This document shows, in pieces, positions 26,405 to 36,134 of a DNA stretch of 64,000 nt; positions within the stretch are counted from its first letter, which is position 1, and each line of letters opens with the position of its first letter. Below the pieces are notes generated by a model, which searched no databases, was not told the origin of the DNA, and saw only the letters and a list, made by a program, of their open reading frames with translations. The position numbers and the translations under genes are program-made. Location: IMG/VR virus record IMGVR_UViG_3300043137_000298, positions 1 to 64,000 of that record; one strand, written 5' to 3'. Source of the DNA: a virus.

Positions 26405-26442
26405 TTTTTTGTATATATATGTATATACAAATATTATCAACT

Positions 26443-26640
26443 ATGGCAGATTTAAAATTAACAACTGTTAAGGTTATAAAAAAGTTATATGATGAGGACT
26501 TTAAAATTATCACAATACACGGTGGTATAAATTTCCAAAAACTCGTTAATAGAACTTTAGACCTTTATACAAAAAACGAAGAATTTAGAAAACAATTAAA
26601 CGAATACACTATTTTACAAATAAGTGGTTCACAATTTTAA
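26443..26640 (+). CDS. Small ribbon-helix-helix-like protein
   Basis: 65 residues from the ATG at 26443. L-K-L-T-T-V-K-V forms an N-terminal strand, followed by a helix, F-Q-K-L-V-N-R near residue 30 and a second helix rich in charged residues, the layout of Arc/MetJ-type regulators. A further in-frame ATG at 26419 would add 8 residues, but it lies in the AT-rich upstream region. Possible regulator of the following sugar operon. A weak promoter-like pair (26408 and 26432) was not counted. Confidence 0.6.
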   Translation: MADLKLTTVKVIKKLYDEDFKIITIHGGINFQKLVNRTLDLYTKNEEFRKQLNEYTILQISGSQF

Positions 26641-26656
26641 GAGAACAAAATAAGTT

Positions 26657-28036
26657 ATGGCAAAAAAGAAAATACTATTACTTTCTGATGACCTAAGAAT
26701 GACAAGTGGTATAGCAAACGTATCCAAACAATTAGTATTGGGTACAGTTGATAAATACGATTGGGTTCAATTGGGAGCAGCGATTAAACATCCTGAAGCT
26801 GGAAAAGTTTTGGATTTAAATGAGAGTGTTAGACAACAAACGGGCATCACCGATGCTGAAGTTAAGATTTACCCATCGGATGGGTATGGTAGTCCAGATA
26901 TCATTCGTCAATTATTGATGATTGAAAAGCCTGATGCAATTTTACACTTTACTGACCCTCGCTATTGGATTTGGTTGTACGAAATGGAGCATGAATTACG
27001 TCAATCAGTTCCAATTTTCTTTTATCATATTTGGGATGATTTGCCAGACCCTAAATACAATCGTAATTATTATGAAAGTTGTGATTGGTTGGGATGTATT
27101 TCCAAACAAACATATGGTATCGTAAAGCGAGTTGGTACTTGGGATAAGGAATCACATTGGAAACCATTAGAAGATTGGCAGGTAAGTTATGTACCACATG
27201 GTATTAATTCAGAATTATACAAACCAGTAGAAGTTCCAAAAGATTTTAAAGAAAGCGTTTTTGGAGATAAAGAATATGAATTTGTTCTTTATTGGAGTAA
27301 TAGAAATATTAGGAGAAAGCAGCCAATGGATGCTATGCTTGCTTTTGATAAATTCAGAGAAGCATTACCCAAAGATATGCAAGATAAAGTATGTATGTTA
27401 ATGCATACCGAACCCGTACAAGAACATGGTACTGATTTACCAACATTCATTGAACATTGTATGCCAGATTCTAATGTAATATTTTTACCAAATAAATATT
27501 CAGAAGAACAATTGAACTATCTTTACAATATAGCTGATGTTACAATTAATTTAGCATCAAATGAAGGATTTGGGTTAACAACCGCTGAATCGGTAATGGC
27601 AGGAACTCCTATTATTCTAAATGTTACAGGTGGTATGCAAGACCAATGTGGATTTAGAGATAAAGGTACGGGCAAATTATTGACAGCCGATGATTATGTT
27701 GAAATTGGTTCATTACATAATAAACATAAAAAAGAGGGTGTAGTTTGGGGAGATTGGGTTAAACCAATTTGGCCAGTTCGCTCAACAACAGGTTCAGTTC
27801 CTACTCCATATATCTTTGATGATAGAGTTGATTTCGAAGATGTGGCACCATTGATTATGGATTGGTATAGAATCGGAAGAGAAGAAAGAAAAGCCGCCGG
27901 ATTAAAGGGAAGAAAATACTTTATGGGAGAAGGCTTATTAAATAGAGAAGCTATGTGTAAAACATTAGTAGATGGTATGGAGGGAGCATTTGAAAATTGG
28001 AAACCAAAACAAAAATTTAAGTTAATAGAGTTATAA
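26657..28036 (+). CDS. GT4-type glycosyltransferase
   Basis: 459 residues, GT-B fold. N-terminal acceptor domain starts with L-L-S-D-D and S-G-I-A near residues 7-19, the donor domain has W-S-N-R-N-I-R-R-K-Q near 210, and the E-G-F-G-L-T-T-A-E-S motif near 309-318 holds the E-x-x-E-type donor-binding glutamates. Opens the sugar cluster; start of a chain of genes spaced by 1-2 bases or overlapping. Confidence 0.85.
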   Translation: MAKKKILLLSDDLRMTSGIANVSKQLVLGTVDKYDWVQLGAAIKHPEAGKVLDLNESVRQQTGITDAEVKIYPSDGYGSPDIIRQLLMIEKPDAILHFTDPRYWIWLYEMEHELRQSVPIFFYHIWDDLPDPKYNRNYYESCDWLGCISKQTYGIVKRVGTWDKESHWKPLEDWQVSYVPHGINSELYKPVEVPKDFKESVFGDKEYEFVLYWSNRNIRRKQPMDAMLAFDKFREALPKDMQDKVCMLMHTEPVQEHGTDLPTFIEHCMPDSNVIFLPNKYSEEQLNYLYNIADVTINLASNEGFGLTTAESVMAGTPIILNVTGGMQDQCGFRDKGTGKLLTADDYVEIGSLHNKHKKEGVVWGDWVKPIWPVRSTTGSVPTPYIFDDRVDFEDVAPLIMDWYRIGREERKAAGLKGRKYFMGEGLLNREAMCKTLVDGMEGAFENWKPKQKFKLIEL

Positions 28037-28037
28037 T

Positions 28038-29306
28038 ATGAAACCAACATTAGTATTTCAAGCACCGGTAGCAACAAGAAGTGGATATGGTGACCACGCT
28101 AGAGATTTATTACATTCATTATATAAGTTGGATAAATTTGAAATTAAAGTAATTAGTACTCGTTGGGGAAATACCCCAATGGATGCATTAAATTATGATA
28201 ACGAATTTCATAAATGGGTAGTAGATAATATCATTCCAGGCATCCAACAAAAGCCGGATATTTATATCCAAGTAACTGTTCCAAATGAATTTCAACCATT
28301 AGGGCATTATAACATTGGTATCACAGCCGCAATCGAAACTACACATTGTGCATTAGATTGGATTCACGGATGTAATAGAATGGATTTAATCATAGTTCCA
28401 TCCGAACATTCAAAGAAAAGTTTAGTAGATACTATTTATAATGAGCAAGATAAAAAGACTGGTCAATTAATAGGACAATACAAAATTACTAAACCAGTTA
28501 ATGTTTTATTTGAAGGATTTGATGAAAGTGATTTTGGAACAGAGCATGTTGCACATATTACGGAATTAGATTCAATCAAAGAAGACTTTGCATTCTTATT
28601 CGTAGGACATTGGTTAAGAGGTGATTTAGGAGAGGATAGAAAGAATGTGGGAATGATGATTAAAACATTCGCAATGGCATTCAAAAACGAAAAAGTTAAG
28701 CCAGCATTAGTTCTAAAAACATCATCAGCTGGATTTAGTGTAATTGATAGAGAAAATACCATTAAGAAAATACGAGAAGTATTGGGTAAAGATTATAAAT
28801 CAGTTGCAATTTATTTATTGCATGGGGATTTAACCGCATCTGAAATGAATGGTTTATATGAACATTCGAAAGTAAAGGCTATGTTAAACTTTACAAAGGG
28901 TGAGGGATTTGGTAGACCTTTATTGGAATTCAGTTTAACGGGTAAGCCTGTTATTGTTTCTAATTGGAGTGGTCACTTAGATTTCTTAAAAGAAGGAGCT
29001 GTATTATTGGAAGGTGATTTAAAGCCCGTACACGAATCTGCGGCTGACCAATTTTTATTAAAAGAATCTCAATGGTTTAATGTAAATGTTTCGAAAGCAC
29101 TGCCTGTAATAAAAGATGTTTATAAAAACTACGATAAGTATAAAGCCGAAGCATCTAAATTGGGTAAACATAATTTAGTAAACTTTGGTTTAATTAAAAT
29201 GACTGAAGATTTTGATAAAATATTAAATCACTATGGTATTTATACCAAAATACAACCTAAGTTTCAGCAATTGCAATTGCCAAAATTAAAAAGTTTAAAT
29301 AAGTAA
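28038..29306 (+). CDS. GT4-type glycosyltransferase
   Basis: 422 residues. S-G-Y-G-D-H-A near residue 14 is the N-terminal Gly loop, F-V-G-H-W near 191 begins the donor domain, and E-G-F-G-R-P-L-L-E near 292-300 is the E-x(7)-E donor site. Acceptor unknown. One base separates it from the previous GT and its stop overlaps the next start by one base. Confidence 0.85.
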   Translation: MKPTLVFQAPVATRSGYGDHARDLLHSLYKLDKFEIKVISTRWGNTPMDALNYDNEFHKWVVDNIIPGIQQKPDIYIQVTVPNEFQPLGHYNIGITAAIETTHCALDWIHGCNRMDLIIVPSEHSKKSLVDTIYNEQDKKTGQLIGQYKITKPVNVLFEGFDESDFGTEHVAHITELDSIKEDFAFLFVGHWLRGDLGEDRKNVGMMIKTFAMAFKNEKVKPALVLKTSSAGFSVIDRENTIKKIREVLGKDYKSVAIYLLHGDLTASEMNGLYEHSKVKAMLNFTKGEGFGRPLLEFSLTGKPVIVSNWSGHLDFLKEGAVLLEGDLKPVHESAADQFLLKESQWFNVNVSKALPVIKDVYKNYDKYKAEASKLGKHNLVNFGLIKMTEDFDKILNHYGIYTKIQPKFQQLQLPKLKSLNK

Positions 29307-29752
29307 TGCTTAATTACAATCCAATATATCGTAAATTTATAGATGATAGAAATTTAGTTCAACCAGCTAGAATGGTTAGAGCTAAATTCTATCTTATAAA
29401 AGAATATGAATATGTGGATGGTACTAAAGGGAAATATTCAGAAACGAATGCTCCTATAATTTATACATTGTTTGTATCTAAAGCTAAAAATTTAGTTCAC
29501 GCAGTTAAAGTATCCAATGTTAATCCAAATTTAATAAAAAAGTTTTTTGGTAAATTTGTTGATGAAGAAGAAGAGACTTTACAAATGAAAGGTGGAGCTA
29601 AGAAATTTTATACAAATGTTGTATCCAGAATTCCAATAATAACTAACGATGCTTATCGAACTTATAAGATTAGTGGATTTGGTAAAGTTATAGAATTAAA
29701 TATGGATATCAATCAACTTACGCCTAACAAAACACCAAAAAGAAATACATAA
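29306..29752 (+). CDS. Hypothetical protein, 148 aa
   Basis: Not recognised. Beta-rich, basic, with no Cys, signal peptide or membrane segment; K-A-K-N-L-V-H-A-V-K-V near residues 54-64 and a C-terminal Thr/Lys tail. It is inserted in the sugar cluster but does not look like an enzyme; one-base overlaps on both sides tie it to the operon. A structural or scaffold role is possible. Confidence 0.55.
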   Translation: MLNYNPIYRKFIDDRNLVQPARMVRAKFYLIKEYEYVDGTKGKYSETNAPIIYTLFVSKAKNLVHAVKVSNVNPNLIKKFFGKFVDEEEETLQMKGGAKKFYTNVVSRIPIITNDAYRTYKISGFGKVIELNMDINQLTPNKTPKRNT

Positions 29753-29988
29753 TGACATCAAACGAATTTGTCCTTTGGTTAAAAGGATTTTCAGAAGGAG
29801 TACACGAATTTAATATTACTCCAAAACAATGGGATATTTTAAAAGATAAATTAGCAGAAGTAGAGGATAAACCATTAATTCTCAAATCACCAATTACTTC
29901 TAATTGGAATTATACAAATTCAACATACAATCCACCATATACAACGGGTGGAGATGATGAGATTAAAAAATATCATAACGAAGATTAA
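29752..29988 (+). CDS. Small hypothetical protein, 78 aa
   Basis: The N-terminal half F-V-L-W-L-K-G-F then I-T-P-K-Q-W near residues 5-26 forms two or three helices of a pattern seen in many T4-like phage small proteins. The tail is Asn/Thr/Tyr-rich and disordered-looking. Function unknown. Overlaps both neighbours by one base. Confidence 0.6.
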   Translation: MTSNEFVLWLKGFSEGVHEFNITPKQWDILKDKLAEVEDKPLILKSPITSNWNYTNSTYNPPYTTGGDDEIKKYHNED

Positions 29989-30851
29989 TGAAGAAAGTAT
30001 TAGTTACGGGAGGAGCAGGATTTGTTGGATACGCTCTATCATCTGAATTACTTAAAAGAGGCTATAAAGTCCATGTGATTGATAATCTATCAATCGGTTC
30101 TGAAGCTAAGATTTCCCCATATGTAAAGTTTTTAGCTGGAGATATTAGGGCTATGGATAATATTAAAGATACTCCATATGATTACATTTTTCATTTAGCA
30201 GCATTAAGTAGAATACAACCCTCCTTTAAAAATCCATATACAACATTTTCAGTTAATGTCGATGGAACTAAAGAAGTTGTTAGCTATGCACATAGAAATA
30301 ATTCAAAATTAATATACGCAGGTTCATCATCTCGTCATCATAATCCAGAACTTTCACCATATGCAATGAGTAAACATATGGGTGAGGAGTGGATTAAAAT
30401 GGAAAAGAAAGTATTTGGAATGAGTGCTGAAATAGTTAGATTCTATAATGTATATGGGCCTGGTGAATTGGTAGACTCTCATATGGCCGCTGTAATTGGA
30501 TTATGGAGGGCAGCTGTAAAAAATAATACTCCTATTTTAATTCACGGAGATGGTAAGCAAAAGAGAGATTTTACGCATATAGATGATATCGTAGATGGGT
30601 TAATTAGAATAGCTGAAAGTAATGAAACGCATGAAGATGCTTGGGAATTAGGTACAGGCCATAATTACTCTTTGAATGAAGTAGCTAGTTTATTTGCACC
30701 ACATCCTATACAATATGTTGATGATGTAAAAGGCAATTATAGAGAAACCATTAGAATTAATGATGATGCCTTAAATAGATTGGGATGGCAACCAAAAGAC
30801 CAATTAAAAGAATATTTAAATGAAATTAAGTTACGCAATAACGGCTTGTAA
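29988..30851 (+). CDS. NAD-dependent sugar epimerase/dehydratase
   Basis: 287 residues, extended short-chain dehydrogenase. G-G-A-G-F-V-G at residues 8-14 binds NAD, H-L-A-A near 67 follows the second strand, a Ser-rich strand S-S-S near 113-115 and Y-A-M-S-K at about 124-128 supply the catalytic Tyr/Lys, and R-D-F-T-H-I-D-D near 191-198 is the family C-terminal block. GalE, HldD-like heptose epimerase or dehydratase cannot be separated by eye. Makes a nucleotide sugar for the neighbouring GTs. Confidence 0.85.
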   Translation: MKKVLVTGGAGFVGYALSSELLKRGYKVHVIDNLSIGSEAKISPYVKFLAGDIRAMDNIKDTPYDYIFHLAALSRIQPSFKNPYTTFSVNVDGTKEVVSYAHRNNSKLIYAGSSSRHHNPELSPYAMSKHMGEEWIKMEKKVFGMSAEIVRFYNVYGPGELVDSHMAAVIGLWRAAVKNNTPILIHGDGKQKRDFTHIDDIVDGLIRIAESNETHEDAWELGTGHNYSLNEVASLFAPHPIQYVDDVKGNYRETIRINDDALNRLGWQPKDQLKEYLNEIKLRNNGL

Positions 30852-31446
30852 TGAAGTCGAAGAAACCATTCGTTTGGTTAATCAGTTATTAAACTACAAA
30901 GAAGAGAATTCTGAAATAGTAGTTCTATTAGATACACCCAAAGCTCCTACCGAACTGATAGAATATTTAGAACTTCAAGCAAACGCCGACCATATTACAC
31001 TTATTGAATCCGAATTCAATAACGATTTTGCACAATGGAAAAACTTTTTAAACTCACAATGTAAAGGTGAGTGGATATTTCAATTGGATGCAGATGAATA
31101 TCTTACACCAGATTTGATTGTAAATTTGGAAGCACTATTGGAAGCTAATGTAGATAAGGACCTTATTTTAGTTCCTCGTATTAATACAGTCGAGGGATTA
31201 ACCGATGAACATATTCAAAAATGGGGTTGGAATGTAAATGAAAAGGGATGGGTAAACTTTCCCGATGTTCAGACTCGTATATATAAAAATAAGCCAGAGC
31301 AGATTGGATGGAATGGTAACGTACACGAAAGAATCGGTGGATTTGAAAATTATACAAATTTTCCATTAGAAGAAATATATTGTATTATACATCCAAAGAA
31401 TATAGAAAGACAAGAAAAGCAAAATAACTATTACGATACTCTATAA
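30820..31446 (+). CDS. GT2-type glycosyltransferase
   Basis: 208 residues, GT-A fold. Starts with the GT2-like Y-A-I-T-A-C-N-E and has the metal-binding D-x-D in Q-L-D-A-D-E-Y near residues 88-94. W-N-G-N-V-H-E-R near 163 is typical of GT2 enzymes of the LPS-core type. Overlaps the epimerase gene by 32 bases. Confidence 0.8.
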   Translation: MKLSYAITACNEVEETIRLVNQLLNYKEENSEIVVLLDTPKAPTELIEYLELQANADHITLIESEFNNDFAQWKNFLNSQCKGEWIFQLDADEYLTPDLIVNLEALLEANVDKDLILVPRINTVEGLTDEHIQKWGWNVNEKGWVNFPDVQTRIYKNKPEQIGWNGNVHERIGGFENYTNFPLEEIYCIIHPKNIERQEKQNNYYDTL

Positions 31447-32084
31447 TGGTACACATCTATTATCACATATATGCAATAGATGGCGTTGAGTCCATAATAG
31501 ATGAACAATTATCTTTAATTAAAAAGCACTTTGATTTTCCTTATATCTTAAACGTTGGAATTGTATTGGTAAATCAAAATCAATCCATAGCACATATTTT
31601 TGATAAAGTTAAAGATGTTAGAGATGTTAGAGTTAATGCAAATGAGTTTGTTACATTGGATTTGATAGAAAACGATAAGCATAAATTTGGTGATTTGGAT
31701 TATATTTTGTATCTTCACACAAAGGGAGCATCTAAGCAAAGTACCGAAGCATATAATAATATAATAAGTTGGAGACATCTTATGAATTATTATAATATAG
31801 AATTAAATAAGAAAGTATTTAATATTTTTGAAAAAACAAATTACAACACATATGGTGTATTGTTTACATCTGTTGCAAATTGGAGAATATATTCTGGTAA
31901 TTTTTGGTGGATGACCGGCAAATATGCTAAGAGCTTGAAATTGGATAGTATTCGTAAAAGTAGAACAAAAGCCGAAACGAATTTTATTCAAAATGGGATA
32001 GATTGGAAACCATATTCTCCATATAATAAAGATGGAGAAAATCATTATCTAATTGAATTTAAAAGAGAAGAATATGCAAAATAA
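31446..32084 (+). CDS. Glycosyltransferase-like protein
   Basis: 212 residues. Y-L-H-T-K-G near residues 88-93, then S-W-R-H-L-M-N-Y-Y and S-G-N-F-W-W near 150 resemble a family of GTs found in polysaccharide clusters (H-T-K-G-x-S and N-x-W-W patterns). No classical D-x-D is visible. Starts in the previous stop (TAATG) and overlaps the next gene by 11 bases. Confidence 0.65.
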   Translation: MVHIYYHIYAIDGVESIIDEQLSLIKKHFDFPYILNVGIVLVNQNQSIAHIFDKVKDVRDVRVNANEFVTLDLIENDKHKFGDLDYILYLHTKGASKQSTEAYNNIISWRHLMNYYNIELNKKVFNIFEKTNYNTYGVLFTSVANWRIYSGNFWWMTGKYAKSLKLDSIRKSRTKAETNFIQNGIDWKPYSPYNKDGENHYLIEFKREEYAK

Positions 32085-32940
32085 AATAACATTCATATAC
32101 GATTACAAAGATGGGGAGGCGTGGTCTACACCAATGGCTCTTATAAATGAATTTAAAGAGAGAGGATGGGAAACACAAATAATTAAAACAAACGATACCG
32201 ACTTAAAGAATTGGGTAGATTCCAAACCACAAACTGATATCGTATTGTTTATGGATTGGGGTAGATTTGATTCACAATATCTTAATAAAGATTTAGTTCC
32301 TGCCTTTTGGATACAAGAAAGTGGAGATGACCCTCAAAACTTTGAAAGAAACTATCCTAAAGCAAATCGATTCCATTTAACAATCACACCCGCATCCGAA
32401 AGTTGTAAAGAATATATTAGGAGAGGTATTAATGCTATATGGGTAAATCACTTCGCCGATACAGCAGTTCAATATCCAATGAATATTGAGCCGAAGTATG
32501 TAGCAGTTACTACGCGTGGATATGGTAGTTCGGAATTTTTAGACCATCTTACGAGATGGGCAGAAGGTGCCGTTGGTAATAAAAATGGTATGGGGCCAAA
32601 AGAACATACTGAATTTTTGAATAGTGGTTTGATGGTTATTCAGAATAGTAGATGGGGTGAAATAACTCGCAGAATATTCGAAGGAATGGCTTGTGGCAAA
32701 TTGGTATTAACTGATAGATTGAATATCACAACTGAATTACAATCCATATTCAAAGAAGGTGAGGAAATAGTTTTCTACAATGATATGTTTGATTGTATAG
32801 AGAAGATGAACTATTATAACGAAAACGAAGAAGAAAGGGAGAGAATCGCACATAATGGTATGATGAAAGTATTGCATAATTACACACAAATACAAGTTGT
32901 AGATACATTAATTGGAGAATATGAAAGAAGTAGGAAGTAA
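32074..32940 (+). CDS. GT-B type glycosyltransferase
   Basis: 288 residues from the ATG at 32074 (an upstream TTG at 32053 is less likely). Only the donor half is well marked: F-E-G-M-A-C-G-K-L-V-L-T near residues 206-217 and a C-terminal Glu/Asn-rich helix, as in the CgeB-like Glyco_trans_1_2 group. F-W-I-Q-E-S-G-D-D near 80 is also seen in this group. Confidence 0.75.
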   Translation: MQNKITFIYDYKDGEAWSTPMALINEFKERGWETQIIKTNDTDLKNWVDSKPQTDIVLFMDWGRFDSQYLNKDLVPAFWIQESGDDPQNFERNYPKANRFHLTITPASESCKEYIRRGINAIWVNHFADTAVQYPMNIEPKYVAVTTRGYGSSEFLDHLTRWAEGAVGNKNGMGPKEHTEFLNSGLMVIQNSRWGEITRRIFEGMACGKLVLTDRLNITTELQSIFKEGEEIVFYNDMFDCIEKMNYYNENEEERERIAHNGMMKVLHNYTQIQVVDTLIGEYERSRK

Positions 32941-33439
32941 TACATACGGGCACGATGGTATAAGAATAATACATACCGAAGGACCTGAAAAAATTAGAAT
33001 AGGTAAATTTTGCTCTATTGCAGAAGGTGTTACTATGTTTCTAGGAGCAAATCATAGATTAGATTGGTTTAGCACATATCCATTTGGGCATATATATGAT
33101 ACCAAATTCCCAAAAATGAAGAAAGGTATGGGACACCCAACATCGAATGGTGATATTACAATTGGGAATGATGTATGGATTGCAACGAATGTATCCATAA
33201 TGAGCGGTGTTACGATTGGAGATGGTGCGGTTGTTGCGGCATATAGTGTAGTAACGAAAGATGTTCCACCCTATACAATAGTAGGTGGAAATCCTGCTAA
33301 ACAAATTCGTAAAAGATTTAATGATGATATAATCAATAAACTTTTGGAATTAAAATGGTGGGATATGGAAGAGAGTAAAATAAATGAAATATCGGATATA
33401 CTTTGCTCAAATGATTTAGAAAGATTAAATAATATATAA
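32921..33439 (+). CDS. Hexapeptide-repeat O-acetyltransferase (CatB/WbbJ-like)
   Basis: 172 residues from the ATG at 32921. Left-handed beta-helix repeats (I-G-x-x-V/A units) are clear around residues 80-125 with I-G-N-D-V-W-I and I-G-D-G-A-V-V-A-A, a catalytic-type His in the N-H-R-L-D-W loop near 46, and the end G-N-P-A-K-Q-I-R of the CatB-like group. Acetylates a sugar using acetyl-CoA. Overlaps the previous GT by 20 bases. Confidence 0.9.
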   Translation: MKEVGSNTYGHDGIRIIHTEGPEKIRIGKFCSIAEGVTMFLGANHRLDWFSTYPFGHIYDTKFPKMKKGMGHPTSNGDITIGNDVWIATNVSIMSGVTIGDGAVVAAYSVVTKDVPPYTIVGGNPAKQIRKRFNDDIINKLLELKWWDMEESKINEISDILCSNDLERLNNI

Positions 33440-34032
33440 TGAAAAGAACAGATATAATCAATACTTTAATCCAAAAATTTGGATATAAATCTTATTTAGA
33501 GATTGGAACGCAAGACCCAACATCCAATTTCGATTTGATAAATGCGGAATGTAAAGTGTCTATTGACCCATTTCCACGAGGAGAGGTTACATTTATTGGA
33601 ACATCGGATGAATATTTTGAATCAATAGATGAAAATGCAAAATTTGATATAATCTTTATAGATGGATTGCATCATTCAGACCAAGTATTGAAGGATATCG
33701 AAAATTCCTTAAATCATTTATCAGATAATGGAACTATTGTTTGTCACGATTGTTTACCAACAACTGAAAAGATGCAAGAAAGAGATGACCATGGTGGAGA
33801 ATGGACTGGCGATGTGTGGAAAGCAATTGCTGAATTAAGAGTTGAAACAATTGATTTAGATATTAAAGTAGTTGATACTGATTATGGTTGCGGAATTATT
33901 CGTAGAGGAACTAATATTCCGTACGAAACAACTACTAATTATAAAACATATTCTCACTACTCTATGAATAAATGGAATATGTTAAATATTATATCACCCG
34001 AACAATTTATACAATGGATAAATATAGTATAG
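33439..34032 (+). CDS. SAM-dependent methyltransferase (class I)
   Basis: 197 residues. Y-L-E-I-G-T near residues 19-24 binds SAM, S-I-D-P-F near 41 is the acidic strand 2, and F-I-D-G-L-H-H near 73-79 followed by G-T-I-V-C-H-D-C matches the Methyltransf_24 type, common in sugar clusters where it methylates glycans. No DNA target-recognition domain is visible. Overlaps the next start by 19 bases. Confidence 0.8.
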   Translation: MKRTDIINTLIQKFGYKSYLEIGTQDPTSNFDLINAECKVSIDPFPRGEVTFIGTSDEYFESIDENAKFDIIFIDGLHHSDQVLKDIENSLNHLSDNGTIVCHDCLPTTEKMQERDDHGGEWTGDVWKAIAELRVETIDLDIKVVDTDYGCGIIRRGTNIPYETTTNYKTYSHYSMNKWNMLNIISPEQFIQWINIV

Positions 34033-34658
34033 TAATACCAACACTTTGGAAATCCAATAGAACAAAAAGACTACTTTCAGATTTAAATGAGTGTGAGTAT
34101 GTGGATGAAATCATCGTTATAGATAATACTTTAACATCTATTAGTGATACTCAAGAAGGTAAAATGAGAATAGTTTCATTTGGTGAAAACATATTTGTTA
34201 ATCCAGCATGGAATTGGGGAATACATAATGCCAAAAATACATCAATAGCATTGATAAATGATGATATAAATTTTAACCCAAATATATTTGAAGTAATAAC
34301 CGAAAATGTATTAAATCAATTCGGTATCATCGGAATGGGCGAAGGTAATTATAAATCCCTAAACATAGATGGTGACCCCATATTAGAAGTATGGCAACCT
34401 GGTGTAAATGATTGGGGTTGGGGTTGTTTTATTATGTTGAATAAAACCCATTGGATAGATATTCCAAACGACATAAAAATATGGTATGGGGATAATATTA
34501 TAAAAGATGTAAACCCAACACCTAAAGCGGTATTAAGAAATTTTAGAGTTGATACTGAAATGAGTACAACATCGGATGAACCTATTTGGAATGATAGAAA
34601 GAAAGAAGATTACAATAACTTTATAAATTATTTAAGAAATGCAAAAATTACCAATTAG
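34014..34658 (+). CDS. GT2-like glycosyltransferase
   Basis: 214 residues from the ATG at 34014. Begins Y-S-I-V-I-P-T-L, then V-D-E-I-I-V-I-D-N-T near residues 32-41, F-V-N-P-A-W-N-W-G near 62 and L-I-N-D-D-I near 81-86 as the D-x-D equivalent. A GT-A fold enzyme with unknown acceptor. Overlaps the next gene by 20 bases. Confidence 0.75.
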   Translation: MDKYSIVIPTLWKSNRTKRLLSDLNECEYVDEIIVIDNTLTSISDTQEGKMRIVSFGENIFVNPAWNWGIHNAKNTSIALINDDINFNPNIFEVITENVLNQFGIIGMGEGNYKSLNIDGDPILEVWQPGVNDWGWGCFIMLNKTHWIDIPNDIKIWYGDNIIKDVNPTPKAVLRNFRVDTEMSTTSDEPIWNDRKKEDYNNFINYLRNAKITN

Positions 34659-35379
34659 TATTGGAATATTAGCTTGGAATAGTGGGCAAGTATTAGTGGA
34701 TACATTGAGTACTTACCATCAGAATGGATTGTTTAATATGGTAAATGATACTACTATTTTATTCCAAGAGTTTTCGGAGCAAGATTACCAAATAGCAAAA
34801 CACTTTGGATTAGATTTTATAGGTTTAACTCAAAATGTTGGTATTGGTAAAGCATTTATAAAATTAACTGAAAATGCCGAATCCGAAAATGTACTAATAT
34901 TAGAACACGATTGGAATCTAATAGAGAATAAAGAAACCACTTATCAAAGATTGGAATCGGGATTAGAACTATTGGGTGGTAGTGTTGATGTTGTAAGATA
35001 TAGACACAGAGAGCAACCTGGTAATCCACATTTCTCATTTAGACATAAAGGTAAAGAACTTACTTATTATGATGATGAGATTGGATGTACATCTCCGCAC
35101 CTTTTAGATTCGTTACATTGGTTAGACCCTAAAAAAGAATTTCCCGAATACATAGGGCAGTTTGGTGAATACTTTTTAACATCATCTCGATATGGTAATT
35201 GGACAAATAATCCGTGTATGTATAAAAAGCAATTTTACTTAGATACCGTTAAACCATTCGCAGGTGAGGGTATTGGATTGGAAGGAAACATCAGTAAATG
35301 GTGGGCACAACAAAACTATTCAGTTGCGCATGGTGAGGGATTATTCAAACATAACGATTGGCAAAAATACGGAAGATAA
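34639..35379 (+). CDS. GT2-like glycosyltransferase
   Basis: 246 residues. I-G-I-L-A-W-N-S at the start, N-V-G-I-G-K-A near residues 72-78 and L-I-L-E-H-D-W near 91-97 at the metal site. The C-terminal half is rich in aromatic residues (W, Y), suggesting a sugar-acceptor surface. Its stop overlaps the next ATG by one base. Confidence 0.75.
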   Translation: MQKLPISIGILAWNSGQVLVDTLSTYHQNGLFNMVNDTTILFQEFSEQDYQIAKHFGLDFIGLTQNVGIGKAFIKLTENAESENVLILEHDWNLIENKETTYQRLESGLELLGGSVDVVRYRHREQPGNPHFSFRHKGKELTYYDDEIGCTSPHLLDSLHWLDPKKEFPEYIGQFGEYFLTSSRYGNWTNNPCMYKKQFYLDTVKPFAGEGIGLEGNISKWWAQQNYSVAHGEGLFKHNDWQKYGR

Positions 35380-36134
35380 TGAAAGATTTAGTTATATCGG
35401 CAATTGCAAACTATTTGCCAGAAAAGATTAAAGTATATGTTGAATCCCTAAAAGATTGTGGATTTGATGGTGATAAAGTAATGATATGCTACAACATACC
35501 AACCGAAACGATTGAATATCTTTCTTCATTTGGATGGGAGTGTTATGGTGCAGAATTAGTAGGACATCCTCATATGAAACGATTGGTAGATATGTGGTGG
35601 TTCTTACAAAACGATAATAGAGAGTGGAATCATATAATCACAACAGATGTTAGAGATATTGTATGGCAAACAAATCCATCGGAATGGTTAAAAGAAAATC
35701 TTAAAACTGAAATCATTTGTGCATCCGAATGTGTTGCATATGAAAATGAAGCATGGGGACACAAAAATATTCACGAAGGATATGGACCAATGTTTTGGGA
35801 TTGGATTAAACCTAACACAATTGGTAATGTAGGTGTTATAGCTGGAAAGGGAAAATTTGTAAAAGAATTATTGATGTTAAATTGGTTAGTATCTCAATCG
35901 GGAGATACAAGACATTTCACCGACCAGAGCTCATTTAATTTTATTATACACAATGAACTTATACGAGATAGAATATCCATTAGTTCGGATTTTGCATTAC
36001 AAGTTGGGACTACTACAAAGGATTTGAAAATAAAAGATGATATAATTATGAATGGTGAAACGCCATATGTGTTAGTTCATCAATACGATAGAAATACAAA
36101 ATTAAATAATTTAGTTATAAACAAATACAAATGA
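35379..36134 (+). CDS. Glycosyltransferase-like protein
   Basis: 251 residues from the ATG at 35379 (TAATG with the previous stop). I-I-T-T-D-V-R-D-I-V-W near residues 84-94 is a D-x-x-D metal-site pattern seen in GT-A-type transferases of capsule clusters, and I-G-N-V-G-V-I-A-G near 149 precedes a conserved-looking helix. Family not certain. Confidence 0.65.
   Translation: MKDLVISAIANYLPEKIKVYVESLKDCGFDGDKVMICYNIPTETIEYLSSFGWECYGAELVGHPHMKRLVDMWWFLQNDNREWNHIITTDVRDIVWQTNPSEWLKENLKTEIICASECVAYENEAWGHKNIHEGYGPMFWDWIKPNTIGNVGVIAGKGKFVKELLMLNWLVSQSGDTRHFTDQSSFNFIIHNELIRDRISISSDFALQVGTTTKDLKIKDDIIMNGETPYVLVHQYDRNTKLNNLVINKYK

Noticed and set aside
26408-26439. Promoter-like pair TTTG and TATTATCA before the RHH-like gene
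   Set aside because: The -7 box matches TAnnTTTG only at TA and one later position, so it was not counted as a promoter.
27694-28077. A 127-aa minus-strand frame across the two GT4 genes
   Set aside because: It is antisense to conserved GT motifs and its protein has no recognisable pattern.
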